Below are positions 40,925 through 47,922 of a stretch of 47,922 nt of DNA, piece by piece. The stretch covers positions 1-47,922 of the IMG/VR virus record IMGVR_UViG_3300018984_000079. One strand, given 5' to 3'. The DNA comes from a virus. The notes beneath the pieces were generated by a model. The model was not told the origin of the DNA and did not search any database. It worked only from the letters and a program-made list of their open reading frames with translations. Numbering within the stretch: the stretch's first letter is position 1; the number at the start of each line of letters is the position of its first letter. A program made the position numbers and the translations under genes.

Positions 40925-41218
40925 TTAAAGTGGCAGATTCCCTTCAGGCAAGTAGGCTAAGCGCTTTTTTTTCAGATACCTTTCCACCGCTTCCGCCGGA
41001 ATGGTGACGCGCCCTCTTTTCTTCACCTGCGTTGATTCGAGCACTCCCTCATTAATGTAGTTGTGGACCGTGGATTTGGACAAGCCAGTGAGGTCAGACA
41101 CCTCCTTTGGAGTGTATGCATCCTTGCGGTTGAGCAGCTTCTTCATAGCCTGCACTTCTGAGGTGAGTGATTGCACCGCTTGGATCAGTTCTTTGATTTC
41201 GGGTAGCTGAATTTCCAT
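40925..41218 (-). CDS. Excisionase-like HTH protein
   Basis: A 97-aa protein with an N-terminal coiled coil ('IKELIQAVQSLTSEVQAMKK') and a C-terminal HTH_17/MerR-like helix ('YTPKEVSDLTGLSKSTVHNY' then INEGVLE). This is typical of phage excisionases and Cox-like regulators, which bend DNA at att sites and direct excision. The gene lies in the early operon, 6 kb from the integrase. Confidence 0.8.
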   Translation of the reverse strand: MEIQLPEIKELIQAVQSLTSEVQAMKKLLNRKDAYTPKEVSDLTGLSKSTVHNYINEGVLESTQVKKRGRVTIPAEAVERYLKKKRLAYLPEGNLPL

Positions 41219-41233
41219 ATCAGTCTTTCAAGG

Positions 41234-41536
41234 TTATGAAGCGATAGAGTGATCCTCTGAATTCATTTTCTCAAACGCTTCCTTGTTGCGCCTGCCTATT
41301 TCTGCAATCAGATCGGCAAGCTCCATTAGGCCGAGATTGCCAGCCTTGGTGTGGCGGATCTGGTCCGGCGTGTACAGCCCTCCCTCGGGGTTTCTCAGGC
41401 CCCGATCCGCAGCGACGTTAAGCACATCGATGGTATAGCCCCGCTGTAAATAATCTGCGTAGGGAGCAATTACCCGCTTGCAATACGCCCTCCTTTCTGC
41501 GTAGGTCAGAGGCTTTCCTTCAATCTGATTGTTCAT
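41234..41536 (-). CDS. Hypothetical early protein
   Basis: A 100-aa protein, basic N-terminal region 'PLTYAERRAYCKRVIAPYAD' with helical stretches and 'NLGLMELADLIAEIGRRNKE'. It is the first gene of the minus-strand early operon, divergent from a plus-strand gene at 41623. It may be an early regulator or host-takeover protein. Confidence 0.55.
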   Translation of the reverse strand: MNNQIEGKPLTYAERRAYCKRVIAPYADYLQRGYTIDVLNVAADRGLRNPEGGLYTPDQIRHTKAGNLGLMELADLIAEIGRRNKEAFEKMNSEDHSIAS

Positions 41537-41590
41537 AGTCTTGGACTTAACTTAGGTTTTGTTTATGTTTGCTGCGGCAACATTTATAAA

Positions 41591-41612
41591 TCTTTGTTTG
41601 GTCACAAACAGC
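41591..41612 (+). promoter_or_regulatory. Operator-like motif shared with the repressor gene
   Basis: TCTTTGTTTGGTCACAAACAGC closely matches TCTTTGTTCACAAATAGC at 43291-43308. Both contain TTTG..ACAAA, nearly palindromic, and both sit directly upstream of plus-strand genes in the lysogeny region. Confidence 0.5.
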
Positions 41613-41622
41613 TTATTTTAGT

Positions 41623-41862
41623 ATGATTAAGAAGTTCTTTCGGCATAACTATCCTATGCAACCAAATACTGACCCTAATCTACCAGCAGGTATACATAGT
41701 GCTCAGATTGATTTGAACGAGCTGGCAAAATTCCTCGGTGAAAAAATTCAGTTTGACCCGCTTAAACTGAATTATCAGATAGAAGGGTCAACATTGGTTG
41801 TATTCGGAGAATACGAAGACAAACCAGCGCCTTCTGAATTTTTTGATACTATGATTGTTTGA
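41623..41862 (+). CDS. Small hypothetical protein, lysogeny region
   Basis: A 79-aa protein from ATG 41623; a later ATG (residue 12) would give 68 aa. It has 'LNELAKFLGEKIQFDPLKLN' and a beta C-terminus ('STLVVFGEYEDKPAPSEF'). It is on the plus strand, opposite the early operon, preceded by the same operator-like motif as the repressor gene. It could be expressed in the lysogen. Confidence 0.55.
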   Translation: MIKKFFRHNYPMQPNTDPNLPAGIHSAQIDLNELAKFLGEKIQFDPLKLNYQIEGSTLVVFGEYEDKPAPSEFFDTMIV

Positions 41863-41874
41863 GCAGAGCACTGC

Positions 41875-42093
41875 CTAAAAGTGCTCAAACCGATTACAGG
41901 CTTTAGCCTTTTCTAGCGCTACTTCTAACCAGAATATAGTTTGGATCTGCTCTTGTAGATCACTGCTGATCTTATACTGACGTCCTTGTATTCCAAACAC
42001 TACCTTTCCATCGATGATGACCTGCACTCCGGTATATTTAGCCGGATCTGGCGCTACTTTCTGTTCTTCTTCGGGCTTTTGCTGATCGTTCAT
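41875..42093 (-). CDS. Small hypothetical protein
   Basis: A 72-aa protein with a polar Gln/Glu/Pro-rich N-terminus and 'YTGVQVIIDGKVVFGIQGRQ', ending with a helical 'WLEVALEKAKACNRFEHF'. It is convergent with the gene at 41623. No function known. Confidence 0.5.
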   Translation of the reverse strand: MNDQQKPEEEQKVAPDPAKYTGVQVIIDGKVVFGIQGRQYKISSDLQEQIQTIFWLEVALEKAKACNRFEHF

Positions 42094-42160
42094 ATATTAC
42101 TTCGATGTTACAATGATTGCGAGCAACGTCAATAGACTAGCCAAGTTGGTTTAAAGTGAT

Positions 42161-42196
42161 AGGCTGCCTTCAGCCATAGACTTTAGCAGCCTTTTT
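42161..42196 (+). terminator. Possible terminator or leader hairpin
   Basis: AGGCTGC pairs with GCAGCCT over an 18-base loop, then five T, on the plus strand, 40 bases before the gene at 42236. No plus-strand gene ends just before it, so it may be an attenuator in that gene's leader. Confidence 0.45.
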
Positions 42197-42235
42197 GCCT
42201 ATTATTGCCAGCTATACACTTTAAAAAAATTTATT

Positions 42236-42475
42236 ATGAATAATGACGATTTTGGTATTCATATAAATATGAATGATGCGTTTTTGGATAGCATCAGTAA
42301 TAACATCTTGATTCAATCTAAGTTGGATGCCATCCTGGAGTTCCAAATTGAAACTCTATCTCATTTAAAAAACATTCCCATTGAGGTGTTGCGAGAAAAG
42401 GAAGATCAAATTCGCGAGGCGACCACCAAACGGCTCATTGAAGCCATTAAGAAGAATTACCCTCCGAAAGTCTAG
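42236..42475 (+). CDS. Small helical protein, lysogeny region
   Basis: A 79-aa protein with an Asn/Asp-rich N-terminus and mostly helical sequence ('LIQSKLDAILEFQIETLSHL', 'EDQIREATTKRLIEAIKKNY'). Overlaps by 29 bases the end of a convergent minus-strand gene. No recognised family. Confidence 0.55.
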   Translation: MNNDDFGIHINMNDAFLDSISNNILIQSKLDAILEFQIETLSHLKNIPIEVLREKEDQIREATTKRLIEAIKKNYPPKV

Positions 42476-42623
42476 TTAGTATTTTATCAGCAGACACCTC
42501 AAGCCTTACCTCTTGTAGGGCTTTTATAATCACCTCTCGAAGCTCCGCTACGGTGAGGTCGGATACCTTTTTGTCATAAATACCCACAATTTCCTCAGTA
42601 CTGACTTTGCCTGTTTGTTCCAT
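42447..42623 (-). CDS. 58-aa small protein
   Basis: From ATG 42623: begins MEQTGKVSTEEIVGIYDKKV, then a helical segment SDLTVAELREVIIKALQEV and ends GNSS. It lies 6 bases after the stop of the gene at 42630, so it is probably co-transcribed with it. It is acidic and amphipathic, like a small regulator or antitoxin-size protein, but I do not recognise it. Confidence 0.5.
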   Translation of the reverse strand: MEQTGKVSTEEIVGIYDKKVSDLTVAELREVIIKALQEVRLEVSADKILTRLSEGNSS

Positions 42624-42629
42624 AAGTAA

Positions 42630-43103
42630 TTATTTTAAAGAATAGAATTGACTAATTTCTTTACACAGCTGAGGAAACTCGCACCTGAATTCCCAATTTG
42701 AAGTAATTAAAAATTCTATCGCTGCCGAACTTTTTACCCACATATCCTCCCAGAGGTCCTCGCACGTATGGCCTTGACTTGCTGAAGTCATAGTAGCATC
42801 CTTGCTGATCCCTCCCCGCCAGCCTCTACAAACTACTGCACTAATGGTAGCTCCACCCACCGGAAGCCCTATTGACCAAGGCCAATGACAAAGTATAGCT
42901 CTGAATAGAAAGCTGTAACGTCGACCCATTGGGCTTGTCAAGTGAGCGACGAATCTTATAATGCCGCAGCGATCAACCTCAAACCCAAACTTTAGAAAAA
43001 ACGCCTCTACCTCATTTCTAAAGACTATATCATAATTACTCCGATAGTAAGCCTTCTTCTGTTCGTCTAAATGGTCTAAAATATCTCTACTCATTCCGTT
43101 CAC
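42630..43103 (-). CDS. Hypothetical protein, lysogeny region
   Basis: A 157-aa protein with a helical N-terminus ('SRDILDHLDEQKKAYYRSNY'), a central region rich in Trp, Gly and Cys, and a helical C-terminus. A second in-frame ATG is three codons in. It is divergent from the repressor gene, with about 215 AT-rich bases between them. Not recognised. Confidence 0.5.
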   Translation of the reverse strand: MNGMSRDILDHLDEQKKAYYRSNYDIVFRNEVEAFFLKFGFEVDRCGIIRFVAHLTSPMGRRYSFLFRAILCHWPWSIGLPVGGATISAVVCRGWRGGISKDATMTSASQGHTCEDLWEDMWVKSSAAIEFLITSNWEFRCEFPQLCKEISQFYSLK

Positions 43104-43290
43104 CCCAGCGCGTAATTCTCCCTCTTAGGTTACCCATAAATTGACTTCTAACAATATTTTTTACTATTTCTCCTTTTTCTGTATTAATGATTTATATACC
43201 TTGCTGATGCAATTATAAAATGTTCAGCAATAGTATAAATTATTGACCATAGGTGCAAATTCTAGGTTAATAATTTATATAAAATATATT

Positions 43291-43308
43291 TCTTTGTTCA
43301 CAAATAGC
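43291..43308 (+). promoter_or_regulatory. Operator-like motif before the repressor gene
   Basis: TCTTTGTTCACAAATAGC, with the near-palindrome TTTGTTCACAAA, ends 9 bases before the repressor ATG. It matches the site at 41591. The AT-rich divergent region 43104-43317 also holds two near-identical 15-base words (TTAATGATTTATATA and TTAATAATTTATATA) and no gene. Confidence 0.5.
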
Positions 43309-43317
43309 TGTTAATCA

Positions 43318-43719
43318 ATGCGGAATCTTGAGCAGTTAACAAAGCAGGAATTATTAAAGAGGCGTATGTCGATTGAAAAATTAGCTGTTGAGGCTGGCCT
43401 TACTAAGTCTACTGTCCTAAGCATCTTTAAGAAAAACGACGCTAAAGTTTCACAATTAGAAGCTATCAGCGAGGTTTTGCAGGTGCCTACTATTTTTTTC
43501 TTTGAGGACATTGATATAGGCGTATGGAGAGAAGTGATTCAAAAGTCGAAGAGAGATGGAAACTCTGTAAGTCAGGATATATTAATTGCTTTGCACCAGG
43601 GCAATGCAGATTCTGATAAAAAAGATGCCGACTTGCAACTTTGCCAGGAGCGAGTAAAAGGATTAGAAATGTTGATTAAGGCGAAAGACGAAACAATTGA
43701 AATTTTAAAGAAAAAGTAA
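43318..43719 (+). CDS. XRE-family HTH regulator, candidate CI-like repressor
   Basis: A 133-aa protein. Residues about 8-60 form a Cro/CI-type HTH: 'KRRMSIEKLAVEAGLTKSTV' with recognition helix near 29-40, then 'KVSQLEAISEVLQVP' as the final helix. A linker leads to a C-terminal coiled coil ('RVKGLEMLIKAKDETIEILK') for dimerisation. No peptidase domain of the LexA/CI type is present. Next to divergent promoters and an operator-like motif, it is the likely lysogeny repressor. It is followed by a strong terminator. Confidence 0.75.
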   Translation: MRNLEQLTKQELLKRRMSIEKLAVEAGLTKSTVLSIFKKNDAKVSQLEAISEVLQVPTIFFFEDIDIGVWREVIQKSKRDGNSVSQDILIALHQGNADSDKKDADLQLCQERVKGLEMLIKAKDETIEILKKK

Positions 43720-43725
43720 AACTAA

Positions 43726-43759
43726 ATGCCCGTCAGTTTGTGGCTGACGGGCATTTATA
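43726..43759. terminator. Strong terminator after the repressor
   Basis: ATGCCCGTCAG pairs perfectly with CTGACGGGCAT around a 7-base loop, followed by TTTAT on the plus strand and A/T on the other side. It can serve both the repressor and the convergent minus-strand gene. Confidence 0.75.
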
Positions 43760-43779
43760 CAATTGCAGCTTCTGGTGTT

Positions 43780-45291
43780 TTAATTCTGCTTGATAATAGC
43801 TTGCTTAAGTGGTTTGGGCAACCATTGCAGGCACAACTCCCAGACGTGTTCATAGGGGATGATCTCAACCTCGGCGTATGCATCGCCCTCAGCGGGCAGA
43901 CAAGCTAACTTATCTGCCAAGTAATCGCAACGACGGCGCATCCCAGCGGGATCGAGGTGGTAGTTACTTGTGAGAATGCGGAAAAGCTTGAACAAGGTGC
44001 GGGTGCGCTCACTAAAGGGCGACTGCAAGTGCTTGCCTGTATATTCGTTCAGGGCGTCTACCCGGTAAAGCATGGAATCGAGATCGTTTTTCTTCAGGAA
44101 GTAGAGGAACTGCAAAACTAGGATCGCCACATTGAAACCAGCCTTGTCCTTGCGGTAGTGAGGTAGTTGCGAAACCAAATCATTGAAATCAAACTTACGG
44201 TCAGTTTTTTGCGGGGGTAATAGAAAGTACAAATATGCCTGGTAGAGTGTCCAGCGTTCCTGCGTTCGTGATGGAAGTTTATTTTGGTGGGGGTTCAACA
44301 GCACATTGACTAGCAGGTGTTGGGCCAGTTCGTAGTCTTGCTGGTGCAAGGCCAACAGCACGTAGTTTTCCATAAAACGAAACCAGTTTTGGTCCGCTTC
44401 ATCAAAGGAATTTAAGTACATTTCGGCGTACTGGAGCCCGATTTTGTATTGTTTAGTACGCAGGTAAGCATACACTTTTATGTATTGATTGTAGCGGTGA
44501 TCAAAACACTGCTCGTAAATAAGGCCTTCCCGACAAAATCCCTCCACCTCGTCTGTCAACTGGATTACTTCTTCAAAATTGTTGATCAATTCTAGATACT
44601 TAAGGCGAAGTATATAATAGTACTCAAATACATTGAAAGACTGAGTGAAGTGCCAGATTTCTTTTAACCTTTCAACTGCAGAGGCCACTTCAGGTAGTAA
44701 TGCTTGCCGTTGTTTAATTGATTGATTGAGGCGTATTTTTAAGCGCCAATGCAAATCCCCAGCCTCCTGTTCATATTGAACCAGTTGGCGGTAGCGGCAA
44801 ATCTTTTCTATCGTCTTTTCGTAGAGCAAAGGCTTGTGTTGCTGCACGTAGACGTATTGCAACTCTTCCAGACCCAACAGCACGAAGGGATTAAAACCCG
44901 CCTTGGTGGCTAATTCAACGAGTTTAGAAGCGAGTTTCTCGGCATACTCCAAGCATCCCTTCGCACGTAGCACCTTGGTTAAGTGGAATAACCTCAAACA
45001 CTCCTGTTCGGGCGCATTAGCCGGGTGATTACCGGCTTTTCCAAAATCCACAAAAAATAAGTTATTCAGCATCCTTTGTTTAACGCTTTTTTTTAACGTT
45101 ACGTAGCGCTGGTCGCCAGGATGACTCGCGTATATTGCCGCTGCCGCCTGCTCATCATTTTCGAAGGTGCCCTCAATAATGCCTTTTATGTACGTTAGCC
45201 TCTTGCCAGGCTTAGACTTAAGGGAAATCAACGGCAGTGGCTGCTGTATCTCCTCGCACATGATCTGAGCTAAAATCTTTAATTCTTTCAT
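43780..45291 (-). CDS. Large helical-repeat protein (TPR-like)
   Basis: A 503-aa protein from ATG 45291 (an ATG five codons upstream is also open). It begins 'MKELKILAQIMCEEIQQPLP' with a short N-terminal domain up to about residue 95, then many helix-turn-helix pairs typical of TPR-like solenoids ('YIRTLR'-type spacing; e.g. 'YLRTKQYKIGLQYAEMYLNS', 'NYVLLALHQQDYELAQHLLV'). No enzymatic motif or membrane segment. TPR solenoids bind peptides or proteins, and in some phages TPR proteins are peptide-sensing switches. A small exported-looking peptide gene is divergent from it 146 bases away. Function here is unproven; it could equally be a host-derived cargo gene. Confidence 0.65.
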   Translation of the reverse strand: MKELKILAQIMCEEIQQPLPLISLKSKPGKRLTYIKGIIEGTFENDEQAAAAIYASHPGDQRYVTLKKSVKQRMLNNLFFVDFGKAGNHPANAPEQECLRLFHLTKVLRAKGCLEYAEKLASKLVELATKAGFNPFVLLGLEELQYVYVQQHKPLLYEKTIEKICRYRQLVQYEQEAGDLHWRLKIRLNQSIKQRQALLPEVASAVERLKEIWHFTQSFNVFEYYYILRLKYLELINNFEEVIQLTDEVEGFCREGLIYEQCFDHRYNQYIKVYAYLRTKQYKIGLQYAEMYLNSFDEADQNWFRFMENYVLLALHQQDYELAQHLLVNVLLNPHQNKLPSRTQERWTLYQAYLYFLLPPQKTDRKFDFNDLVSQLPHYRKDKAGFNVAILVLQFLYFLKKNDLDSMLYRVDALNEYTGKHLQSPFSERTRTLFKLFRILTSNYHLDPAGMRRRCDYLADKLACLPAEGDAYAEVEIIPYEHVWELCLQWLPKPLKQAIIKQN

Positions 45292-45373
45292 AAGGATTAA
45301 AAACAAAATAGGGAATAGATTATGGGATTTTTTGTCTTTTAGTCTACTTTTTTTCAGATCGTGTTAACTGTTA

Positions 45374-45412
45374 TTTGCCCTTTATTTTTCCGCCGGCGGT
45401 GGAGTACTTTCG
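45374..45412 (+). promoter_or_regulatory. Promoter of the small peptide gene
   Basis: TTTG at 45374-45377 and TACTTTCG at 45405-45412 resemble Bacteroidota -33 and -7 boxes (TTTG and TAnnTTTG), with a gap longer than usual (27 bases). The ATG follows at 45438. Confidence 0.5.
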
Positions 45413-45437
45413 CATCATCAATTTAAACTCATATCTT

Positions 45438-45578
45438 ATGGCAACTCTATTCTTAGCTCTGCTCCTTCATTTCGGGCTGATTCAACCAGAAACAAACCAG
45501 AACCCAGTTCCATCCTCCTCTACTCAATCCATTGCCACTCAATCGGATGGCGGGTCAGGGGAATGGGTTGAGCGTTAA
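45438..45578 (+). CDS. 46-aa peptide with hydrophobic N-terminus
   Basis: From ATG 45438: a hydrophobic N-terminus (MATLFLALLLHFGLIQPETN), a Ser/Thr/Gln/Pro-rich middle and a C-terminal 'SDGGSGEWVER'. The gene has its own promoter-like boxes and a strong terminator, so it is a genuine transcription unit. The hydrophobic segment may be a signal or anchor, though it lacks the usual basic N-region. It is divergent from the TPR-like gene. It may be a secreted signalling peptide, an antimicrobial-type peptide or a toxin; none is established. Confidence 0.55.
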   Translation: MATLFLALLLHFGLIQPETNQNPVPSSSTQSIATQSDGGSGEWVER

Positions 45579-45601
45579 ATCACTAAATCACCGCGAACAA
45601 C

Positions 45602-45647
45602 ATAGGAAAGACCCGCAAGCTACTTACAGGTCTTTCCTATTATATTC
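45602..45647 (+). terminator. Terminator of the small peptide gene
   Basis: A 12-bp perfect stem (ATAGGAAAGACC/GGTCTTTCCTAT) with a 15-base loop, then TATATTC. It lies 23 bases after the peptide stop codon. Confidence 0.75.
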
Positions 45648-46015
45648 AAATCAGCATATTGCATAAATATTCCGTAAACTAGTGGAATGCTTTCTTGCCT
45701 GCTAGGAAAGTATTAGAGATATCGTAACAAGAAGAACCAGATCGCCATTAAGGGAAAAACGGGCTTTGTGCGATCAAAAGGCAGGTTGTGTGTTGACGCA
45801 TGTTCAAAAATAAGGCTGACAGGGCTGAGGTATAACATTTGAGGCCCCAAACCGCTTCTCCATTTTTTTCTTTTTACGTCAAATCCGTTTACATATCTTG
45901 CTGGCAACAGTATAAAGAAGACGATTAATATCTTAATCGATAAATAATCGTCTTGTATAGCATTCAAATCTATTGTTTGTCAACCATTTAAGTGTTAAAC
46001 ATTAATAAAAATCAG
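45648..46015. other. Gene-free stretch
   Basis: About 370 AT-rich bases. An 84-codon minus-strand frame (45713-45967) crosses it but has no convincing start signal or domain, so I do not call a gene. The end of the stretch probably holds the promoter of the lipoprotein gene at 46016. Confidence 0.5.
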
Positions 46016-46234
46016 ATGAAAAAAGCATTACTAGTAATCAGTGCTCTTACCTTATTTTCTTGTAATGACGGCAACGAGCCAAAGCCACAAAATGGCCGAC
46101 CACCAGTACGCAACAACGATTGGCCTTGTGGGACCTACAATGGCAAGACCCTCTATACTGGCCCAAGGGGTTGTTATTACATTACTAGCGACAACAAAGA
46201 AGAATTCGTTGATCGCCGTAATTGCAACTGTTAA
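46016..46234 (+). CDS. Small lipoprotein with PBCV-adaptor-like motif
   Basis: A 72-aa protein from ATG 46016 with a signal peptide and lipobox 'LFSC' (lipidated Cys16). The mature part is basic and polar, with 'YNGKTLYTGPRGCYYITSDN' and a 'FVDRRNCNC' end. The 'GPRGG.YY....(K/E)..(Y/F)VDR' pattern resembles the short PBCV-specific basic adaptor motif found in many small bacterial and viral proteins. It is a candidate lysogenic-conversion surface protein. An upstream in-frame extension to 45992 was rejected because it spoils the signal peptide. Confidence 0.6.
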   Translation: MKKALLVISALTLFSCNDGNEPKPQNGRPPVRNNDWPCGTYNGKTLYTGPRGCYYITSDNKEEFVDRRNCNC

Positions 46235-46480
46235 TAAGGTGTACGACCAAGCCAGTTAGGCTACTAAGTTCCTATGAAGCCTCCCAGAAAAAAATCCAGC
46301 TGGCAAATCTTCATCCAGCACATCCGCATCTGCTGGACTGCCTTCACCTTCTTGCTGGCTCCACCGGGCAGCCAGGAATACGACTGGTCATTTGGGAAGG
46401 ATAAGAGAAGAAATAATTGAGTTCTCAGACAGCAATTTGGAATTAAGGAAAAAGCACTATATTTATATTTTTCCTGCTAT

Positions 46481-46720
46481 ATGTCCCAGATCCAGATCCT
46501 AACACTTCCTGAGCTAGCCATTGCCATTAGTCAGCTACCAAACTGCCGGCATCAACTCAGGAACCGGATAGAAATCCCCCTTCAAGCACATAGGCGGGAA
46601 AATATCTGCGCCTACGAGCGCCCTTCAGTTATCGTCTTTAACCGGGTTGGCGTGCTAGAGCCTTTCGATCACGTCGAATGGCGCTGGGCCTTGAGCGGAG
46701 AGTACAACATATTAATTTAA
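46481..46720 (+). CDS. Small hypothetical protein beside the integrase
   Basis: A 79-aa protein with 'LTLPELAIAISQLPNCRHQL' and 'RPSVIVFNRVGVLEPFDHVE'. Its stop overlaps the integrase stop by 4 bases (convergent). The 245 bases before it hold no other gene that I support. Not recognised. Confidence 0.4.
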   Translation: MSQIQILTLPELAIAISQLPNCRHQLRNRIEIPLQAHRRENICAYERPSVIVFNRVGVLEPFDHVEWRWALSGEYNILI

Positions 46721-47922
46721 ACACTCTCCCACTTCTCCATTTCCTCCTCCACTAAGTCATCCACTATTTTGCCGTAGATGTCCATCACCTTGTCGCTCCT
46801 TATGCCCATGATCCGCTTAATCACCTGCTTATTCATCTTTAAGCTTAGTGAAACGGTAGCAAAAGTATGACGCGAGTAATGAAATGTCGCTTTACGTTTA
46901 ATTCCAGCCAGTTGAAAGACCTCCTGTAGCAGCCGATTAGTCCACTTATTCCCGTAGGTCACGAACACCAGGCGCTCATCGGTCGTGCGATGAGGCAGAA
47001 GCGCCAGGGCCTTGGTCGACAGTGGAATGTACACCTTCTCCCCTGTCTTGCTGGTCCGGACGTGTAATCTGCTTTTTCCGTTTTCCCCCACTTCAATCCG
47101 CTTCCACTTCAGCCTTCTGATATCAGAGAACCTCAGTCCACCCGCGAAACACGGAAACAGGAAAGACCGAAGCACATCCAGCCGATTCGTATTTTCATTC
47201 TCATTCTCATTTAAGCCTTCTACTCGAGCAGCATTTTCAAACAGACGATACAGCGCGCTCAGCTCTGCCTTGGTGAGCGGGTTGCGATCCCCGTTCGTAA
47301 AACTCACGCGCCAGTTAATTTCTTTTTTCTTACAGAACCCGGCGCTTACCGCCCGATTGAAATACGTCCGAACGAATTTAGTGTTTGTTGCCACCGTGTT
47401 GTCACCATTTCCTAAGGTGTTGCGCAGGTAATGTTCGAACTGCGTCAGCCAGGCAGAACCGATAGTGCTGATCTTAATTTTAGCCTGGTATTGCTCGATC
47501 TTGCCTAAAATACTAAGGTGATCCTCAATAGTCCTGGGTGAAAGCTCCCCCTTGCGGAGCGCTATCTCCTCCCTACAAAATTCAATGAAATCAAGCTTGC
47601 CATCCGAGATATACAGCTTCTTAATCCGCTCAAAGCTCACCTCCTTATCATCGTTCTCCAGATCCAGAATAATGCGATCTATCTTGTTGAGCTCCTGGGT
47701 AATGAAATGATTCAACTTCTGAGCATTTCCGGCCCCTTTCAGGACAACCCCCTTCTCAGCGTCCCAGTAATCAGGATGCACAAATTTCCCCAGCGAGATA
47801 AAATAAGCCTTTCGATCCATCGTAATGCGGAGCCAAAGGGGTCCTTCCCCACTTCCATCAGGCTTGATTTTGTTGGCTTTCAGGACCACCTTCCGGTAGA
47901 TCCTGGAATTTGTTGTACCCAT
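46717..47922 (-). CDS. int: Tyrosine site-specific integrase
   Basis: A 401-aa phage/ICE-type tyrosine recombinase of Bacteroidota. An N-terminal arm-binding domain (residues about 8-90) is followed by a SAM-like core-binding domain ('FIEFCREEIALRKGELSPRT', residues 112-205) and the catalytic domain with Arg264 (GLRFSD), Lys292 (TSKTG), His348-x2-Arg351 (HYSRHTFA) and nucleophile Tyr383 (MDIYGKI). The usual Leu-Gly-His segment before the Tyr is 'MGIRSD', so the second His is replaced. Residues 239-246 are an Asn-Glu repeat. The ATG is at the last base of the window. A 13-mer over its start recurs at 4716. It would integrate the element into an attachment site, probably tRNA-Val. Confidence 0.92.
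   Translation of the reverse strand: MGTTNSRIYRKVVLKANKIKPDGSGEGPLWLRITMDRKAYFISLGKFVHPDYWDAEKGVVLKGAGNAQKLNHFITQELNKIDRIILDLENDDKEVSFERIKKLYISDGKLDFIEFCREEIALRKGELSPRTIEDHLSILGKIEQYQAKIKISTIGSAWLTQFEHYLRNTLGNGDNTVATNTKFVRTYFNRAVSAGFCKKKEINWRVSFTNGDRNPLTKAELSALYRLFENAARVEGLNENENENTNRLDVLRSFLFPCFAGGLRFSDIRRLKWKRIEVGENGKSRLHVRTSKTGEKVYIPLSTKALALLPHRTTDERLVFVTYGNKWTNRLLQEVFQLAGIKRKATFHYSRHTFATVSLSLKMNKQVIKRIMGIRSDKVMDIYGKIVDDLVEEEMEKWESV

Noticed and set aside
33285-43726. CRISPR array or diversity-generating retroelement
   Set aside because: No regular repeat-spacer pattern and no reverse transcriptase anywhere in the window; the short repeats found are only two copies each.
45713-45967. 84-codon minus-strand frame
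   Set aside because: No recognisable domain, start signal or conserved context in an AT-rich gene-free stretch.

Overview
The window looks like a temperate siphophage genome integrated in a Bacteroidota chromosome, probably Cytophagales (Spirosoma-like). This rests on protein families I recognise, on host-type promoter elements close to TAnnTTTG/TAnnTTCG, and on the lack of strong Shine-Dalgarno sequences. The lineage is an inference; no host marker gene is present.

Layout. (1) 1-4.5 kb: remnant of a second phage or prophage (portal, adaptor-like protein, two holin-like proteins, GH24 lysozyme) ending at a terminator. (2) About 4.57-4.74 kb: a tRNA-Val(GAC) fragment and GTTGTACC repeats. I read these as one end of the main prophage, because the same 13-mer recurs at the start of the integrase gene at the right edge. 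(3) 4.7-6.3 kb, minus: serine recombinase and AlbA_2 (Schlafen-type) protein. (4) 6.6-33.3 kb, plus: late genes in five blocks: tail fibre/LamG proteins; protease-scaffold, capsid and tail tube; terminase; portal, adaptor, lysis and tail completion; tape measure and tail tip. (5) 33.3-41.5 kb, minus: early region with HTH proteins, HNH nuclease, two DNA methyltransferases, a replication-like protein, an initiator-type tRNA-Met and many small conserved phage genes. (6) 41.5-45.6 kb: mixed-strand lysogeny region with an XRE repressor, a large helical-repeat (TPR-like) protein and a divergent tiny peptide gene. (7) 46.0-47.9 kb: small lipoprotein, small unknown gene and tyrosine integrase.

How it works together. 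Plus-strand late genes and minus-strand early genes converge on a strong terminator at 33.3 kb. Each of the five late blocks is preceded by the same two-part element: a TCCTTTCC-like box, exactly 18 bases, then a TAnnTTCG-like box. This looks like a dedicated phage late promoter and is the strongest undescribed signal I see. Other points of note are a stand-alone 69-aa protein resembling a histidine-kinase dimerisation helix in the lysis cassette, a set of spanin-like proteins, a phage-borne initiator tRNA beside a segmental duplication, and a TPR-like/small-peptide pair near the repressor that might be a peptide-signalling switch (speculative).

All calls come from reading the sequence. No database search was run, so family names given for phage structural proteins are judged from motifs, size and gene order.
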